The notes under the pieces are model-generated. The model saw only the letters and a program-made list of their open reading frames with translations, searched no databases and was not told where the DNA came from. Of a DNA stretch of 64,000 bases, positions 50,101-58,832 are shown piece after piece. A program made the position numbers and the translations under genes. Origin of the DNA: Candidatus Andeanibacterium colombiense (GTDB taxonomy: Bacteria; Pseudomonadota; Alphaproteobacteria; Sphingomonadales; Sphingomonadaceae); contig CP119316.1 in NCBI GenBank assembly GCA_029202985.1, positions 744,001-808,000 of the forward strand, written 5' to 3'. Numbering within the stretch: position 1 is the stretch's first letter; the number at the start of each line of letters is the position of its first letter.

Positions 50101-50881
50101 TCAGGAAATCGACCAGCGCCTTGACCTTCTTCTGGCGCCACTGCGGGCGCGGGGCGACCAGCCAATAGGAGCGGTGGCCCTGCTCGGGCCCTTCAACCGC
50201 CTTCAGCCGTCCGTCGGCGATGTCGCTTTCGACCAGCAGCAGCGGCAGCATCGCCTTGCCCAGGCCCGCGCGGGCCGATGCGAGCGCCTGCGCGGCATTG
50301 CCGACCTGCAGCACCGGATCTTCCCCATCGGGCATCGGCGCGCCAGGCCAGGCGATCCAGTCGTCCGGGGCATCGTCCTTGCGCACGACCACCCGCATCG
50401 CCGGGGCGAGCTGGATGCCATCGAAGTCGCCCGGCCCTTCGGCGAGGCGGATCGCGAGGTCGAGATTGGCCTCGGTGAAATCGACTTCCTCGCCGGCGAC
50501 CAGCTGGTAGCGGATCTCGGGGTTCTCGCGGCGGAAGGCGGCGAGACGCGGGGCGAGCCAGGTCGCCCAGAATTCATGCGGCGCGGCGATCGCGTAGCTG
50601 TAGCTCGACTGTCCGGCCTGCATCGCCTGGACCGCTTCCTCGAACCGCAGGAAGCCTTCACGCAAGGGCTCGAGCCCGGCGACCGCCTCGTCGGTCAGTT
50701 CCAGGCCCTTGCTGGTCCGGCGGAACAGCACCACCCCCAGCACATCCTCGAGCGCGCGGATCTGCTGGCCGACCGCGGCCGGAGTCACCGCAAGCTCGTC
50801 CGCCGCGCGGGTGAACGACAGATGCCGCGCCGCCGCGTCGAACACGCGCAGAGCGTTTAGGGGCAGATGGGTGCGCTTCAT
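50093..50881 (-). CDS. LysR-family transcriptional regulator, GcvA-like
   Basis: This 262-aa regulator starts LPLNALRVFDAAARHLSFTR with the usual LysR helix-turn-helix (ADELAVTPAAVGQQIRALED), followed by a substrate-binding domain with FWATWLAPRLAAFRRENPEI and NLDLAIRLAEGPGDF. It most resembles the GcvA branch; the ligand is unknown. It is on the same strand as apaG and 53 nt from it. Its last codons fall in a direct repeat. Confidence 0.88.
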   Translation of the reverse strand: MKRTHLPLNALRVFDAAARHLSFTRAADELAVTPAAVGQQIRALEDVLGVVLFRRTSKGLELTDEAVAGLEPLREGFLRFEEAVQAMQAGQSSYSYAIAAPHEFWATWLAPRLAAFRRENPEIRYQLVAGEEVDFTEANLDLAIRLAEGPGDFDGIQLAPAMRVVVRKDDAPDDWIAWPGAPMPDGEDPVLQVGNAAQALASARAGLGKAMLPLLLVESDIADGRLKAVEGPEQGHRSYWLVAPRPQWRQKKVKALVDFLTS

Positions 50882-50934
50882 GGTGAGGGCCGTTTAGGCG
50901 GGGAAGTGGCGCGCCGCAACCACGCGTGCGCGGC

Positions 50935-51345
50935 TCAGTCCGCCGTCGCGGGAGCCGCAAGCGGGAAGAACGGGATCGCCACTTCGAACGCCTCGCCTTC
51001 GCCGCTGCCGTCCATCCGGCGGAAGGTGTAGAAGCCTTCCATGCTGCCATGCGCGGTGGTCAGCGGACAGCCGGAAACGTAGTCGTGGCTCTGCCCCGGG
51101 GCGAGCACCGGGGTTTCCCCGACCACCCCTTCGCCGGTAACGAGGTTGATCGCACCGCGCCCGTCGGTGATGCGCCAGTGGCGGCTGAGCAGCTGGACCG
51201 TCTCGCCCGAATGGTTCTCGAGCCGGATGTGATAGACCCAGAACCATTTGCCGGCTTCGACGCGCGACTGGTCCGGCATGAAGTTCACCGCCACCCGGAC
51301 GGTGATGCCCTGCGTCATCGCGGCGTGCTGGAAAAGTTCTTTCAC
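50935..51345 (-). CDS. apaG: ApaG-domain protein
   Basis: This 136-aa protein of the ApaG/DUF525 family has a fibronectin-like fold. Motifs are FWVYHIRLENHSGETVQLLS, RHWRITDGRG, and PGQSHDYVSGCPLTTAHGSM. The GTG at 51343-51345 is chosen because it gives the family-typical start KELFQHAAMTQGITVRV. ApaG has been linked to divalent-cation (Co/Mg) tolerance in enterobacteria; its molecular role is not settled. Confidence 0.92.
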   Translation of the reverse strand: MKELFQHAAMTQGITVRVAVNFMPDQSRVEAGKWFWVYHIRLENHSGETVQLLSRHWRITDGRGAINLVTGEGVVGETPVLAPGQSHDYVSGCPLTTAHGSMEGFYTFRRMDGSGEGEAFEVAIPFFPLAAPATAD

Positions 51346-51426
51346 GAGTCGGGAAGCTAGCGGGTTTCCCCCGACCTTCAAGAGCGGATGCGGTGAAATG
51401 CACCGTCGCGCCCAGCCACCGCGCGC

Positions 51427-52785
51427 CTATTCCGCCGGAATCCCCGCGGCGTGACGGGCAAGCAGCTCCTCGCCCGCGAGCGACCAGCGCAGCCCGGCCG
51501 GATCGAACTCCAGCGTGACTTCGGCCTGCAGCTTCGCGCGCGGCAGCTCGGCGATCAGCGTCGTGCCGAAGCCCTTTCTCGCCGGCGGCGACACCGCGGG
51601 CCCGCCCCGCTCGCGCCACCACAGATGCAGCCCGGCAGTCTCGAGATCGATTTCCCAGCCGATCGCGACCTTGCCCCGGCCGACCGAAAGCGCGCCGTAT
51701 TTGAGCGAATTGGTCGCCAGCTCATGCGCCGCCATCCCGATCGCCTCGGCTGCCGGAGCGGTCAGCGCGGCCGAGGGGCCGGATATCTCGAATTGGCGGT
51801 GATCGTCGCCGAGGAAGCCGAGCTGGCGGCGGATCAGTTCCTCCAGATCGACTTCGCGCCATTCGCCGCGCACCAGCAGATCCTGGTTGGTCGCGAGCCC
51901 CATCATCCGCGCCTCGAACCGTTCGACGAAATCCTGGTCGGAACTCGTCGCGGTACGGCGGGCGAGCGCCTGGACCGTGGCGATCAGATTCTTGGTCCGG
52001 TGATTGATCTCGTTCAGCATCAGGCGGACCTTGTCGGTCTGCTCGCGCTGGTCGTGGATGTCGGTATGGGTGCCGACCCAGTGGGTGATGCGGCCATCGC
52101 TGCCGTGCACCGGATGCGCGCGGGCGAGGAACCAGCGATACTGCCCGTCGCGGCCCTTGAGCGGAAAGATCTCCTCCCACTCCTCGCCCGTCTCCATCGA
52201 ATGATGATAGCGCGCCAGCACGCGGATCATATGTTCGGGATGGTGGATTTCCGCCCGCCGCCCGTCATCGATCTCGGCCGCCGTCAGCCCGGTGTATTCC
52301 TCGAGCCGGCAATTGGCCCAGCTCACCCGGCCGTCCGGTTCGGCGACCCATGCGATCTGCGGAATATTGTCCGCCAGCGCGCGGAACAGCCTCTCGCTCT
52401 CCTCGATCCGCCGCTGCGCCGCGAGATAGGCAGTCGCGTCGCGCGCCATCTTGCACGCGCCGACGATGTTACCGTGCCGGTCGAGCACCGGCGAGACGGT
52501 GACGAAGACCTTCACCCGACTGCCGTCCTTGCGCAGGCGTTCGGTGGTGAACTGGGGAAACCGCTCGCCCTGGGTGATCTTGGCGAGGATGGCGTCCTCT
52601 TCCTGCTGGCGTTCGGGCGGGATCAGTCTGCGGATCGATTCGCCGACCATCTCTTCGGCACTATAGCCGAACAGCCGCTCGGCCGCCGGATTCCAGCTGA
52701 CCACCACGCTGCCAAGATCCTTCGCGACGATCGCGTCGTCGGAGGATTCGACCAAGGCCGCGTAGAAGTGATCTTGTGCTTTCAA
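51427..52785 (-). CDS. PAS-PAS-HWE/HisKA_2-type sensor histidine kinase
   Basis: This 452-aa soluble kinase has two PAS domains (about residues 5-130, with SWNPAAERLFGYSAEEMVGE, and 135-255, with IAWVAEPDGRVSWANCRLEE), then the phosphoacceptor NEINHRTKN (His262) and HELATNSLKYGALS, and a WWRERGGP motif typical of the HWE group. There is no membrane segment, so it senses a cytosolic cue, possibly light or redox by the PAS type. No response regulator lies nearby, so it is an orphan kinase in this window. Confidence 0.88.
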   Translation of the reverse strand: MKAQDHFYAALVESSDDAIVAKDLGSVVVSWNPAAERLFGYSAEEMVGESIRRLIPPERQQEEDAILAKITQGERFPQFTTERLRKDGSRVKVFVTVSPVLDRHGNIVGACKMARDATAYLAAQRRIEESERLFRALADNIPQIAWVAEPDGRVSWANCRLEEYTGLTAAEIDDGRRAEIHHPEHMIRVLARYHHSMETGEEWEEIFPLKGRDGQYRWFLARAHPVHGSDGRITHWVGTHTDIHDQREQTDKVRLMLNEINHRTKNLIATVQALARRTATSSDQDFVERFEARMMGLATNQDLLVRGEWREVDLEELIRRQLGFLGDDHRQFEISGPSAALTAPAAEAIGMAAHELATNSLKYGALSVGRGKVAIGWEIDLETAGLHLWWRERGGPAVSPPARKGFGTTLIAELPRAKLQAEVTLEFDPAGLRWSLAGEELLARHAAGIPAE

Positions 52786-53039
52786 GTGGTTGGGTTCCCG
52801 TCCTGATCACCGAGACGTCCAGGGCGAAGACAGCCTACGCCAACTGCCGGACGCGCGCGAATCTATTCTGGGCACCATTAATCTAGATCAACCCATAGTT
52901 TGGCGGTGTTCCAACGGCCACGCCGCTGCCGCGGTGGGATGCAGGGTTACGGACAAGGTGGAGTGAATGCCCCTTCCTCCCCATTGAAAGAGAGAGAAAG
53001 GTTCGGCTGCAGCCTCCTCCTCGCCCGAAGCATTGTTTC

Positions 53040-53062
53040 TTGCGAACGACTCTCATTAGCGA
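53040..53062 (+). promoter_or_regulatory. Fur-box-like palindrome over a candidate promoter
   Basis: The imperfect palindrome TTGCGAACGACTCTCATTAG continues with CGA to 53062. It resembles proteobacterial Fur/iron-box sequences (pattern GCGAAnGAnTCTCATTnGC). TTGCGA at 53040-53045 and TAAACA 17 nt later form a possible promoter over the same bases, 34 nt before the ATG at 53096. Repression by iron-bound Fur is therefore plausible. The rest of the 310-nt divergent gap (52786-53095) shows nothing else. Confidence 0.45.
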
Positions 53063-53095
53063 TAAACAAGCCACCCATAGACGGAGTCCATCGCG

Positions 53096-53521
53096 ATGAG
53101 TGACCGCAACAGCACTACCAAACTCCTGCCCCTGCCGCTTCCGGAGGACCGCGCCGGAAGGATGGTGCTGGTCGCGATGCGGCGGATGGCCGCGCATGGC
53201 ATTCGCGACGCGCATGCGGCGATGGTCATGCTCGACCTGTTCGGAGCGCGCTTCCGCCGGCCGCTGGTGCTGTTGCGCGCGTTCATGGTCGAATTCGCGC
53301 GCGCCTCGCAGCGGTCGATCAAGGTCGCGCCGTGCTGTTCGCTGCGGATGACCGAGGATGAGGGCAAATTGCTCGATGCGCTGCGCTTCGCGGCGAGCGA
53401 GCCGGCGCTGGCCGAGGATCTCCTCGCCCGGCTCTCGGGAAGCCCCTGCGTATGCGAGCCGCTTTCGGCCGCGGCGGTGTTCGGCCGCGCGCTGGAGGAA
53501 TGGGAACTCGCGCGGGTCTGA
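53096..53521 (+). CDS. conserved small protein of unknown function
   Basis: This 141-aa protein has RAGRMVLVAMRRMAAHGIRD and AAMVMLDLFGARFRRPLVLL, then a conserved pair of Cys (APCCSLRMTEDE) and a further CVCE near the end. The Cys positions and the Fur-like site upstream suggest a metal link, but I recognise only that such proteins are common in sphingomonads. It has no signal peptide or clear membrane segment. Confidence 0.6.
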   Translation: MSDRNSTTKLLPLPLPEDRAGRMVLVAMRRMAAHGIRDAHAAMVMLDLFGARFRRPLVLLRAFMVEFARASQRSIKVAPCCSLRMTEDEGKLLDALRFAASEPALAEDLLARLSGSPCVCEPLSAAAVFGRALEEWELARV

Positions 53522-53529
53522 GCCGCGCT

Positions 53530-54126
53530 TCAGCCGGTGCGGTCGGCACTCTCCGGCCCGCCCGGATCGACGCCCCGCGCCGCATCGGCCGGCGCCGGAT
53601 CCTGGCCTTCGATGTCGTCCGCCGCACCATCCTTGTCATCGGCCGCCGGGCCGGCGGCTTGCGCCGGCCGGGGTTGCATCGCGTCGAGCGAACCCGGCGC
53701 GGTTCCGGCCATGGCGGCCGCCGGGGGAAGCCGGTTCTCATCGAATTGCCGCTTGCCCAGCACCGCCGCGACATATTCGGCAAAGGCCGGTTCGGCCAGT
53801 CCGGCGCGGCGCGGGTCGCCAGGTTTGCAGCGGGTCACGACATCGACCCCGCGATCGCCCACCGCGGTAAGTATCGCGCGGCAATCGAGCGCGGCCGGAT
53901 TGCCGGCGGCGAACCGGAGCTCGCCGGGGCGCGGCGAACTGCGCCGCACCGCCAGCGTGCCGAACGGGAGCTGCCCCTTACGCAGATCGGCGTGGTTCAG
54001 CAGCGTCTGCGCCTCGCGGACCGTCAGCGGATATTCCCCGCCGGAGCCGAACAGCCCGGCCGGCATGAAATAGACCGCCGCGCCGGCGGCGGCGACGAGG
54101 ATCGTTGCGACAACAGCTTCGCGCAT
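53530..54126 (-). CDS. membrane-anchored protein of unknown function
   Basis: This 198-aa protein starts MREAVVATILVAAAGAAVYF, a single N-terminal anchor. The conserved middle is PLTVREAQTLLNHADLRKGQ and CRAILTAVGDRGVDVVTRCK with two Cys. It ends in a Pro/Ala/Asp-rich low-complexity tail of about 60 residues. The frame is open further upstream, but that part is antisense to other features. It is divergent from infA and convergent with the 53096 gene. Confidence 0.6.
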   Translation of the reverse strand: MREAVVATILVAAAGAAVYFMPAGLFGSGGEYPLTVREAQTLLNHADLRKGQLPFGTLAVRRSSPRPGELRFAAGNPAALDCRAILTAVGDRGVDVVTRCKPGDPRRAGLAEPAFAEYVAAVLGKRQFDENRLPPAAAMAGTAPGSLDAMQPRPAQAAGPAADDKDGAADDIEGQDPAPADAARGVDPGGPESADRTG

Positions 54127-54363
54127 GGCGGAATACCTTCGAATTCGCTCGCGCCGCTCTAGCCCGGCGGGGTTACGAAAGTGCTGAAATGCCGCTCCGC
54201 ACTTGTTATTCGGCGGGACATCGCCCATATCCGCCGGGCCTGACGTCGCCTGCGACGGAATTGGACGCCGCTTTTCGCGGCCTTCGCCTTCCCTTCCATG
54301 CTGCCCGGCCCGCAAGCGGAACGATCCGCGTCGCGGCTCTTCGTACAGCCTGAAAGGACTATT

Positions 54364-54627
54364 TTGGCGAAAGAAGAACTCATGACGCTGGAAGGCCTGA
54401 TCGACGAGATCATGCCCGACGGCCGGTTCGGCGTTACGCTCGACAACGAGCACCGGATCATCGCCTACACCGCGGGCAAGATGCGCAAGTTTCGCATCCG
54501 CTCGGTGGTCGGCGACCGGGTTCACGTCGAAATGACTCCCTACGATCTTTCCAAGGGACGGATCGTGTTCCGCGAACGCACCCCGGGCCAAGGCCCGATC
54601 GCGCGGCGCAGCGGCTTCAGGCGCTGA
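54364..54627 (+). CDS. infA: translation initiation factor IF-1
   Basis: This is an S1/OB-fold IF-1: MAKEELMTLEGLIDEIMPDG, RFGVTLDNEHRIIAYTAGKM and the C-terminal VEMTPYDLSKGRIVFRERTP. The start is TTG at 54364, since TTG-GCG-AAA-GAA gives the family start MAKEEL and GAAAGGA precedes it; the ATG seven codons in would drop conserved residues. At 87 aa it exceeds the usual 72, because of a basic C-terminal tail (GQGPIARRSGFRR). IF-1 occupies the ribosomal A site during initiation. Confidence 0.93.
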   Translation: MAKEELMTLEGLIDEIMPDGRFGVTLDNEHRIIAYTAGKMRKFRIRSVVGDRVHVEMTPYDLSKGRIVFRERTPGQGPIARRSGFRR

Positions 54628-54673
54628 CACAACCGACAATCCCGGCGGCAATCGTGCCGCCGACAAGGAATAT

Positions 54674-54820
54674 ATGCATTTATCGAATACCGGCGCGTTC
54701 AAGCGCCACAAGCTCAGCCTGCCCTTCGGCAGGCCCACCAACGGCCTCGACGACAAGCGCGCGGCGGCCACTCTCTCCGCTCTCGAACTGAGGCGCCTCG
54801 TCGCCGCAATGGTCGACTAA
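54674..54820 (+). CDS. putative 48-aa protein downstream of infA
   Basis: ATG 54674 is preceded by AAGGA at a spacing of about 5 nt. The translation is MHLSNTGAFKRHKLSLPFGR followed by PTNGLDDKRAAATLSALELR and RLVAAMVD. It is basic with a helical second half. It sits 46 nt after infA. No family is known to me, and part of the following DNA is repeat-like. Confidence 0.35.
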   Translation: MHLSNTGAFKRHKLSLPFGRPTNGLDDKRAAATLSALELRRLVAAMVD

Positions 54821-54950
54821 CCACGATCCTCCCTGTGCCGAAGGCATGGGGAGGTGGCAGGCCCAAGGCCTGACGGAGAGCAACTCTCCCTCCACCACCC
54901 GCTCCGCGAGCGGCCACCCGCTCTCCATCGCTACGCGACGGGGAGAAACT

Positions 54951-56159
54951 TTAAAAACCAGCCTTCGAAAACGCCCGGTCGAGATCCTCGATCAGATCCT
55001 GCGGGTCTTCCAACCCGACGTTCAGGCGGATCATCCCTTCCTCCACCCCCATCTCCGCGCGCCCTTCGGGGCCGAGGTTATTGTGGGTGGTCGAGGCCGG
55101 ATGGCATGCGAGGCTCTTCGAATCGCCGATGTTGTTCGAGATGTCGATCAGTTCGAGTGCGTTGAGCACTTCGAATGCCTTTGCGCGCCCGCCATCGACG
55201 ACGAAGCTGAAGATCGGCCCGAACGCGTCCATCTGCTTCGCCGCGAGATTGTGCTGCGGGAAGCTCGGCAGACCGGGATGGAGGATCTTCGCGACCCGCC
55301 CTTCGACGAAGGCGCCGACCTTCAGCGCGTTCTCGCTCTGGCGATGCGCGCGCAGATCCAGCGTTTCGAGCCCCTTGAGCACGACCCAGGCGTTGAACGG
55401 CGAGCAGATTGGCCCGGTGTTGCGCTGGAACGGCGAGAGCACGCCGTTGATCCATGCGTCGCTGCCGCAAACCGCGCCCGCGAGCACCCTTCCCTGCCCG
55501 TCCATCAGCTTGGTCGCGCTGTAGGCGACCACGTCGATCCCGAATTCGAGCGGACGCTGCAGCACCGAGGTCGCGAACGCATTGTCGACGATGGTGGTGA
55601 TACCATGCGCCTTCGCAAGGCTGGCGACATGCTCCATGTCGACGATGTCCATCGTCGGGTTCGCCGGGGTTTCGAAGAAAAACACCTTGGTGTTCGGCTG
55701 GATCGCCTTTTCCCACGCGTCGTTGTCGCGCCCGTCGATCGCCGTATGGGTGATCCCGAAGCGGTTGATGACGTTGTTCATGATCCAGCGGCACGATCCG
55801 AACGCGGCGCGCGCTGCGACCACATGGTCGCCTTCCGAAAGCATGCACAGCAGCGCGCTGGTCATCGCGGCCATGCCGCTCGCCTGGACCTTGCACGCCT
55901 CGGACCCTTCCATCGCCGAAATCCGCTCTTCGAGCATCGCGACGGTCGGGTTCTGGAAGCGCGAATACTGCATGCCGGTGGCTTCGCCGGCGAAGCGCGC
56001 GGCGACTTCCTCGGCGCTGTCGTAGGTGTAGCCAGAGGTGAGAAACAGGGCCTCGCTCGTCTCGCCCTGCTCGCTGCGCCAGGTGCCGGCGCGCACGGCC
56101 TGCGTCGCGGGGCGCCATTTGGCGGTGATGGTGCGGTCGGTTCCGGTGGAGTTCTTCAT
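54951..56159 (-). CDS. metZ: O-succinylhomoserine sulfhydrylase
   Basis: This 402-aa PLP enzyme of the Cys/Met-metabolism family makes homocysteine from O-succinylhomoserine and sulfide. It shows YSRFQNPTVAMLEERISAME, QASGMAAMTSALLCML, FFFETPANPTMDIVDMEHVA and the PLP-lysine motif VAYSATKLMDGQGR (about Lys217). The ATG at 56157-56159 is chosen; 13 upstream codons are open but not MetZ-like. Cystathionine gamma-synthase is the main alternative, but ARFAGEATGMQYSRF and NATLL-like features fit MetZ. The gap to the divergent O-mannosyltransferase is only 78 nt. Confidence 0.9.
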   Translation of the reverse strand: MKNSTGTDRTITAKWRPATQAVRAGTWRSEQGETSEALFLTSGYTYDSAEEVAARFAGEATGMQYSRFQNPTVAMLEERISAMEGSEACKVQASGMAAMTSALLCMLSEGDHVVAARAAFGSCRWIMNNVINRFGITHTAIDGRDNDAWEKAIQPNTKVFFFETPANPTMDIVDMEHVASLAKAHGITTIVDNAFATSVLQRPLEFGIDVVAYSATKLMDGQGRVLAGAVCGSDAWINGVLSPFQRNTGPICSPFNAWVVLKGLETLDLRAHRQSENALKVGAFVEGRVAKILHPGLPSFPQHNLAAKQMDAFGPIFSFVVDGGRAKAFEVLNALELIDISNNIGDSKSLACHPASTTHNNLGPEGRAEMGVEEGMIRLNVGLEDPQDLIEDLDRAFSKAGF

Positions 56160-56237
56160 GATGAGCGGGCGTTTAGGACCGAGGGAAGCGAGGGGCAACC
56201 CTTGCGCCGCCTATCCGCTCTGCTATCTCCCGCCGCG

Positions 56238-57512
56238 ATGACCCAGCCGCTTTCGAATGTTCGCGATCCCCGTGGCTGGAGCGCGCTGATTGTCGCGATC
56301 TTCTCCGTGCTGCTGTTCATCCGCCTCGGCACGCCGAGCCGGTTCTATTTCGACGAGATCCATTACATTCCCGCCGCGCGAGTGCTGCTGCAGTTCGACC
56401 ATATCTCGAACCGCGAGCATCCGCTGGTCGGCAAGGAATTCCTCGCGCTGGCGATCACCTGGTTCGGCGATAGACCGCTCTCGTGGCGGATTTTCCCGGC
56501 GCTGGGCGGGATTTTGACGCTGGTCGCGTTCATCCGCCTGATGTGGTTCACCACGCTGTCGCGCTTCTCCACCCTCGCGGGCGGAGTCTTGCTGGCGACC
56601 GGCTTCGTGCTGTTCGTCCAGGCGCGGATCGCGATGCTCGATATCTTCATGGTGTGCTTCGCGATGACCGGCCTGTGGCTGGTCGCGAGTGCGGTGCGGC
56701 TGCCGAAGCAGGCGCGCTGGCGCCTGGCGCTGGGAGGCATCGCGATGGGCCTCGCGCTCGGGAGCAAGTGGAACGCCGCGCCGATCGTGGTGCTGCCCGG
56801 CCTCGTGTTCCTGGTATTGCGCGTGAAAGAGGCCAAGGCGCGCTTTCTGACCCGGCGCGACTGCGGGCCGATCCCCGGGATCAGCCTGATCGAAGCCGGC
56901 ATCTGGCTCGGCCTGCTGCCCGCGGTCGTCTATCTGGCGACTTTCTGGCCGGTGTTCTTCTACGCCAAGAACCCGCTGACAATCGGCGGATACTGGGAAT
57001 ACCACCAGAAGATGTACGAGCTGCAGCAGCAGACCGTGAAGCCGCACCCCTACATGAGCCGGTGGTACGACTGGGTGATCGACTGGCGCCCGATCTGGTA
57101 TCTCTACGAGCGGGTCGACGGCGCCCAGCGCGGGGTGCTGCTGCTCGGCAATCCGTTCACGATGATCGCCGGGCTGTTCGCGGTGGTGTGGTGCGGTTTC
57201 GCCAGCCTGTTCCAGGGCAACCGCCCGGCGCTGGTGTTCTTCGGGCTCTATGCGGCGACCATCGGCATGTGGATCGTCGCGCCCAAGCCGATCCAGTTCT
57301 ACTACCATTATTTCCTGCCGAGCTGCTTCCTGCTCGGCGCGCTGGCGGTGGCGCTGGAGAACCTATGGCACGCCGGCTGGCACAAGCTCGCGCTCGGCTC
57401 GGTTGTGCTGAGCGTGGTGATGTTCGCGATCTTCTATCCGATCCTCAGCGCCGCACACCTCGCCGGGCCCTATTCCTTCGAACACTGGATGTGGCTGAAC
57501 AGCTGGCGCTGA
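56238..57512 (+). CDS. polyprenyl-phosphate-mannose:protein O-mannosyltransferase (PMT family)
   Basis: This 424-aa protein with about ten membrane segments has the PMT signature RFYFDEIHYIPAARVLLQ (catalytic Asp-Glu) in the first periplasmic loop, FLALAITWFGDRPLSWRIFP, ARIAMLDIFMVCFAMTGLWL and the C-terminal PIQFYYHYFLPSCFLLGALA. It should transfer mannose from a polyprenyl-phosphate carrier to Ser/Thr of exported proteins. A polyprenyl-phosphate-mannose synthase-like gene lies just downstream on the opposite strand. The start ATG at 56238 is preferred; the frame is open far upstream as an antisense reading of metZ. Confidence 0.9.
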   Translation: MTQPLSNVRDPRGWSALIVAIFSVLLFIRLGTPSRFYFDEIHYIPAARVLLQFDHISNREHPLVGKEFLALAITWFGDRPLSWRIFPALGGILTLVAFIRLMWFTTLSRFSTLAGGVLLATGFVLFVQARIAMLDIFMVCFAMTGLWLVASAVRLPKQARWRLALGGIAMGLALGSKWNAAPIVVLPGLVFLVLRVKEAKARFLTRRDCGPIPGISLIEAGIWLGLLPAVVYLATFWPVFFYAKNPLTIGGYWEYHQKMYELQQQTVKPHPYMSRWYDWVIDWRPIWYLYERVDGAQRGVLLLGNPFTMIAGLFAVVWCGFASLFQGNRPALVFFGLYAATIGMWIVAPKPIQFYYHYFLPSCFLLGALAVALENLWHAGWHKLALGSVVLSVVMFAIFYPILSAAHLAGPYSFEHWMWLNSWR

Positions 57513-57707
57513 CACTCAGGCGTAAACGACGCGCGCCTAGTGCTTCTCCCCTGTGATGGTGAAGGATGTGGGGAACTGGCGGCTGCCGCCTTAGTCGGAG
57601 CTGGACGGGGGTGATCTCTCGTCCAGACGGGATTTCAGCCCCATTCGAGCGTCCTAGCCCCCAGCACGGGAAGCGCGCTATCCTTCCCCTATCGAGGGGG
57701 AAGAATT
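57513..57707. repeat. CTTCTCCC-type repeat between convergent genes
   Basis: Two related arms, CTTCTCCCCTGTGATGGTGAAG (first 20 bases from about 57542) and CTTCCCCTATCGAGGGGGAAG near 57685-57705, resemble the palindromes at 2306-2363. They lie between the convergent O-mannosyltransferase and glycosyltransferase genes and could serve as a two-way terminator. Confidence 0.6.
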
Positions 57708-58832
57708 CTACTTGTACTTGCCCCAGACAAACCGGCTCGACAGTGCGTAATTCCACACCGAACCCAGCACGATCCCCACGATCGCCGAGGGATAAGGGTG
57801 GAATCCCGAGCGGACCAGCACCGCGGCCACGCCGATGTTCGACAGCATCCCGACCGAGCAGGTCACCGCGAAGCGCAACCAGCCCTTCAGCAGCGGGCCG
57901 AAGCCCTTGAGCCGCTTGTCGGCATAGGTCAGCGAATTGTTGAGCACGAAGTTGAACGTCATCGCGACCATTGCCGCGATCGTCTGGCCGACGTCGAACT
58001 CGGTGATCCAGCGGCCGAACACGAAGCCGTCGCCACCGTTGATCCGCAACACGGTGGTCAGCACCGCCATGTGGACGACCACGCCCGCCGCGCCGATCGT
58101 GCCGAACAATGCAAAGCGGGTCGGGATGATCCGGCCGAGCCATTTGTCGTAGAGCCCAATCAGGAATTCGAACACCACCGTGCGGTCGAGCTTGCTTTCG
58201 CCTTCGGCGCGGCTGGCGAAGGTCAGCGGCAGTTCTTTCACTCGGAGGGGTCCGTCCACGGTTGCGAGGATGTCGAGCAGGATCTTGAAGCCGACGCCCG
58301 ACAGGCGGTGCGCGTCGGCCCGCAGAATCTTTGCGGGCAGCATGAAATAGCCGCTCATCGGGTCGCTCAGTTCCATGCCGGTGACCTTGCGGGCGAGCTT
58401 GTTGGCGAGCTGCGAGCCCTTCTCCCGGCCCTTGCTCGACAGCCCGGCGGCGCTGGCGCCCTCGGCGAAGCGCGAGCCATAGGCGACGTCGTAATCCCCG
58501 CTTTCAAGCGCGGCGAGCATCTGCGGCAGCAGTGCCGGATCGTGCTGGTGATCGGCGTCCATCACCGCGACCATCGGGGCGGCGGTTGAGCACATGCCCT
58601 CGATCGCGGCCGAGGCAAGCCCGCGCCGGCCGATCCGTTCGATCACTCGCACGCGCGGATCGTCGAGGCTGATCGCGCGTGCCTCGTCGGCGGTGCCGTC
58701 GGGGCTGTTGTCGTCGACGATCACCGCTTCCCACTCGACCCCGGCCAGCGCCGCATCGAGCTTCGCGACCAGCGGGCGCAGATTCTTGCGCTCGTTATAG
58801 GTCGGCAGGATGATGGCGAGGCGCAAGCTCAC
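57708..58832 (-). CDS. polyprenol-phosphate mannosyltransferase-GtrA fusion
   Basis: This 374-aa protein has a GT-A (GT2) domain in residues 1-240: LAIILPTYNERKNLRPLVAK, AVIVDDNSPDGTADEARAIS, the D-x-D region VMDADHQHDPALLPQ and LSDPMSGYFMLPAKILRADA. A GtrA-like domain with four membrane segments (about 245-372) follows. It resembles dolichol-phosphate mannose synthases and would supply polyprenyl-P-mannose to the neighbouring O-mannosyltransferase. It overlaps leuB by 4 nt on the same strand. Confidence 0.88.
   Translation of the reverse strand: MSLRLAIILPTYNERKNLRPLVAKLDAALAGVEWEAVIVDDNSPDGTADEARAISLDDPRVRVIERIGRRGLASAAIEGMCSTAAPMVAVMDADHQHDPALLPQMLAALESGDYDVAYGSRFAEGASAAGLSSKGREKGSQLANKLARKVTGMELSDPMSGYFMLPAKILRADAHRLSGVGFKILLDILATVDGPLRVKELPLTFASRAEGESKLDRTVVFEFLIGLYDKWLGRIIPTRFALFGTIGAAGVVVHMAVLTTVLRINGGDGFVFGRWITEFDVGQTIAAMVAMTFNFVLNNSLTYADKRLKGFGPLLKGWLRFAVTCSVGMLSNIGVAAVLVRSGFHPYPSAIVGIVLGSVWNYALSSRFVWGKYK

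Noticed and set aside
56160..56237. SAM-responsive riboswitch upstream of metZ
   Set aside because: The 78-nt divergent gap shows no SAM-II consensus or pseudoknot that I can recognise, and it is too short for SAM-I.
54846..57512. 888-codon plus-strand frame that includes the O-mannosyltransferase
   Set aside because: The first 464 codons are antisense to metZ and compositionally biased. Only the part from 56238 matches a protein family.
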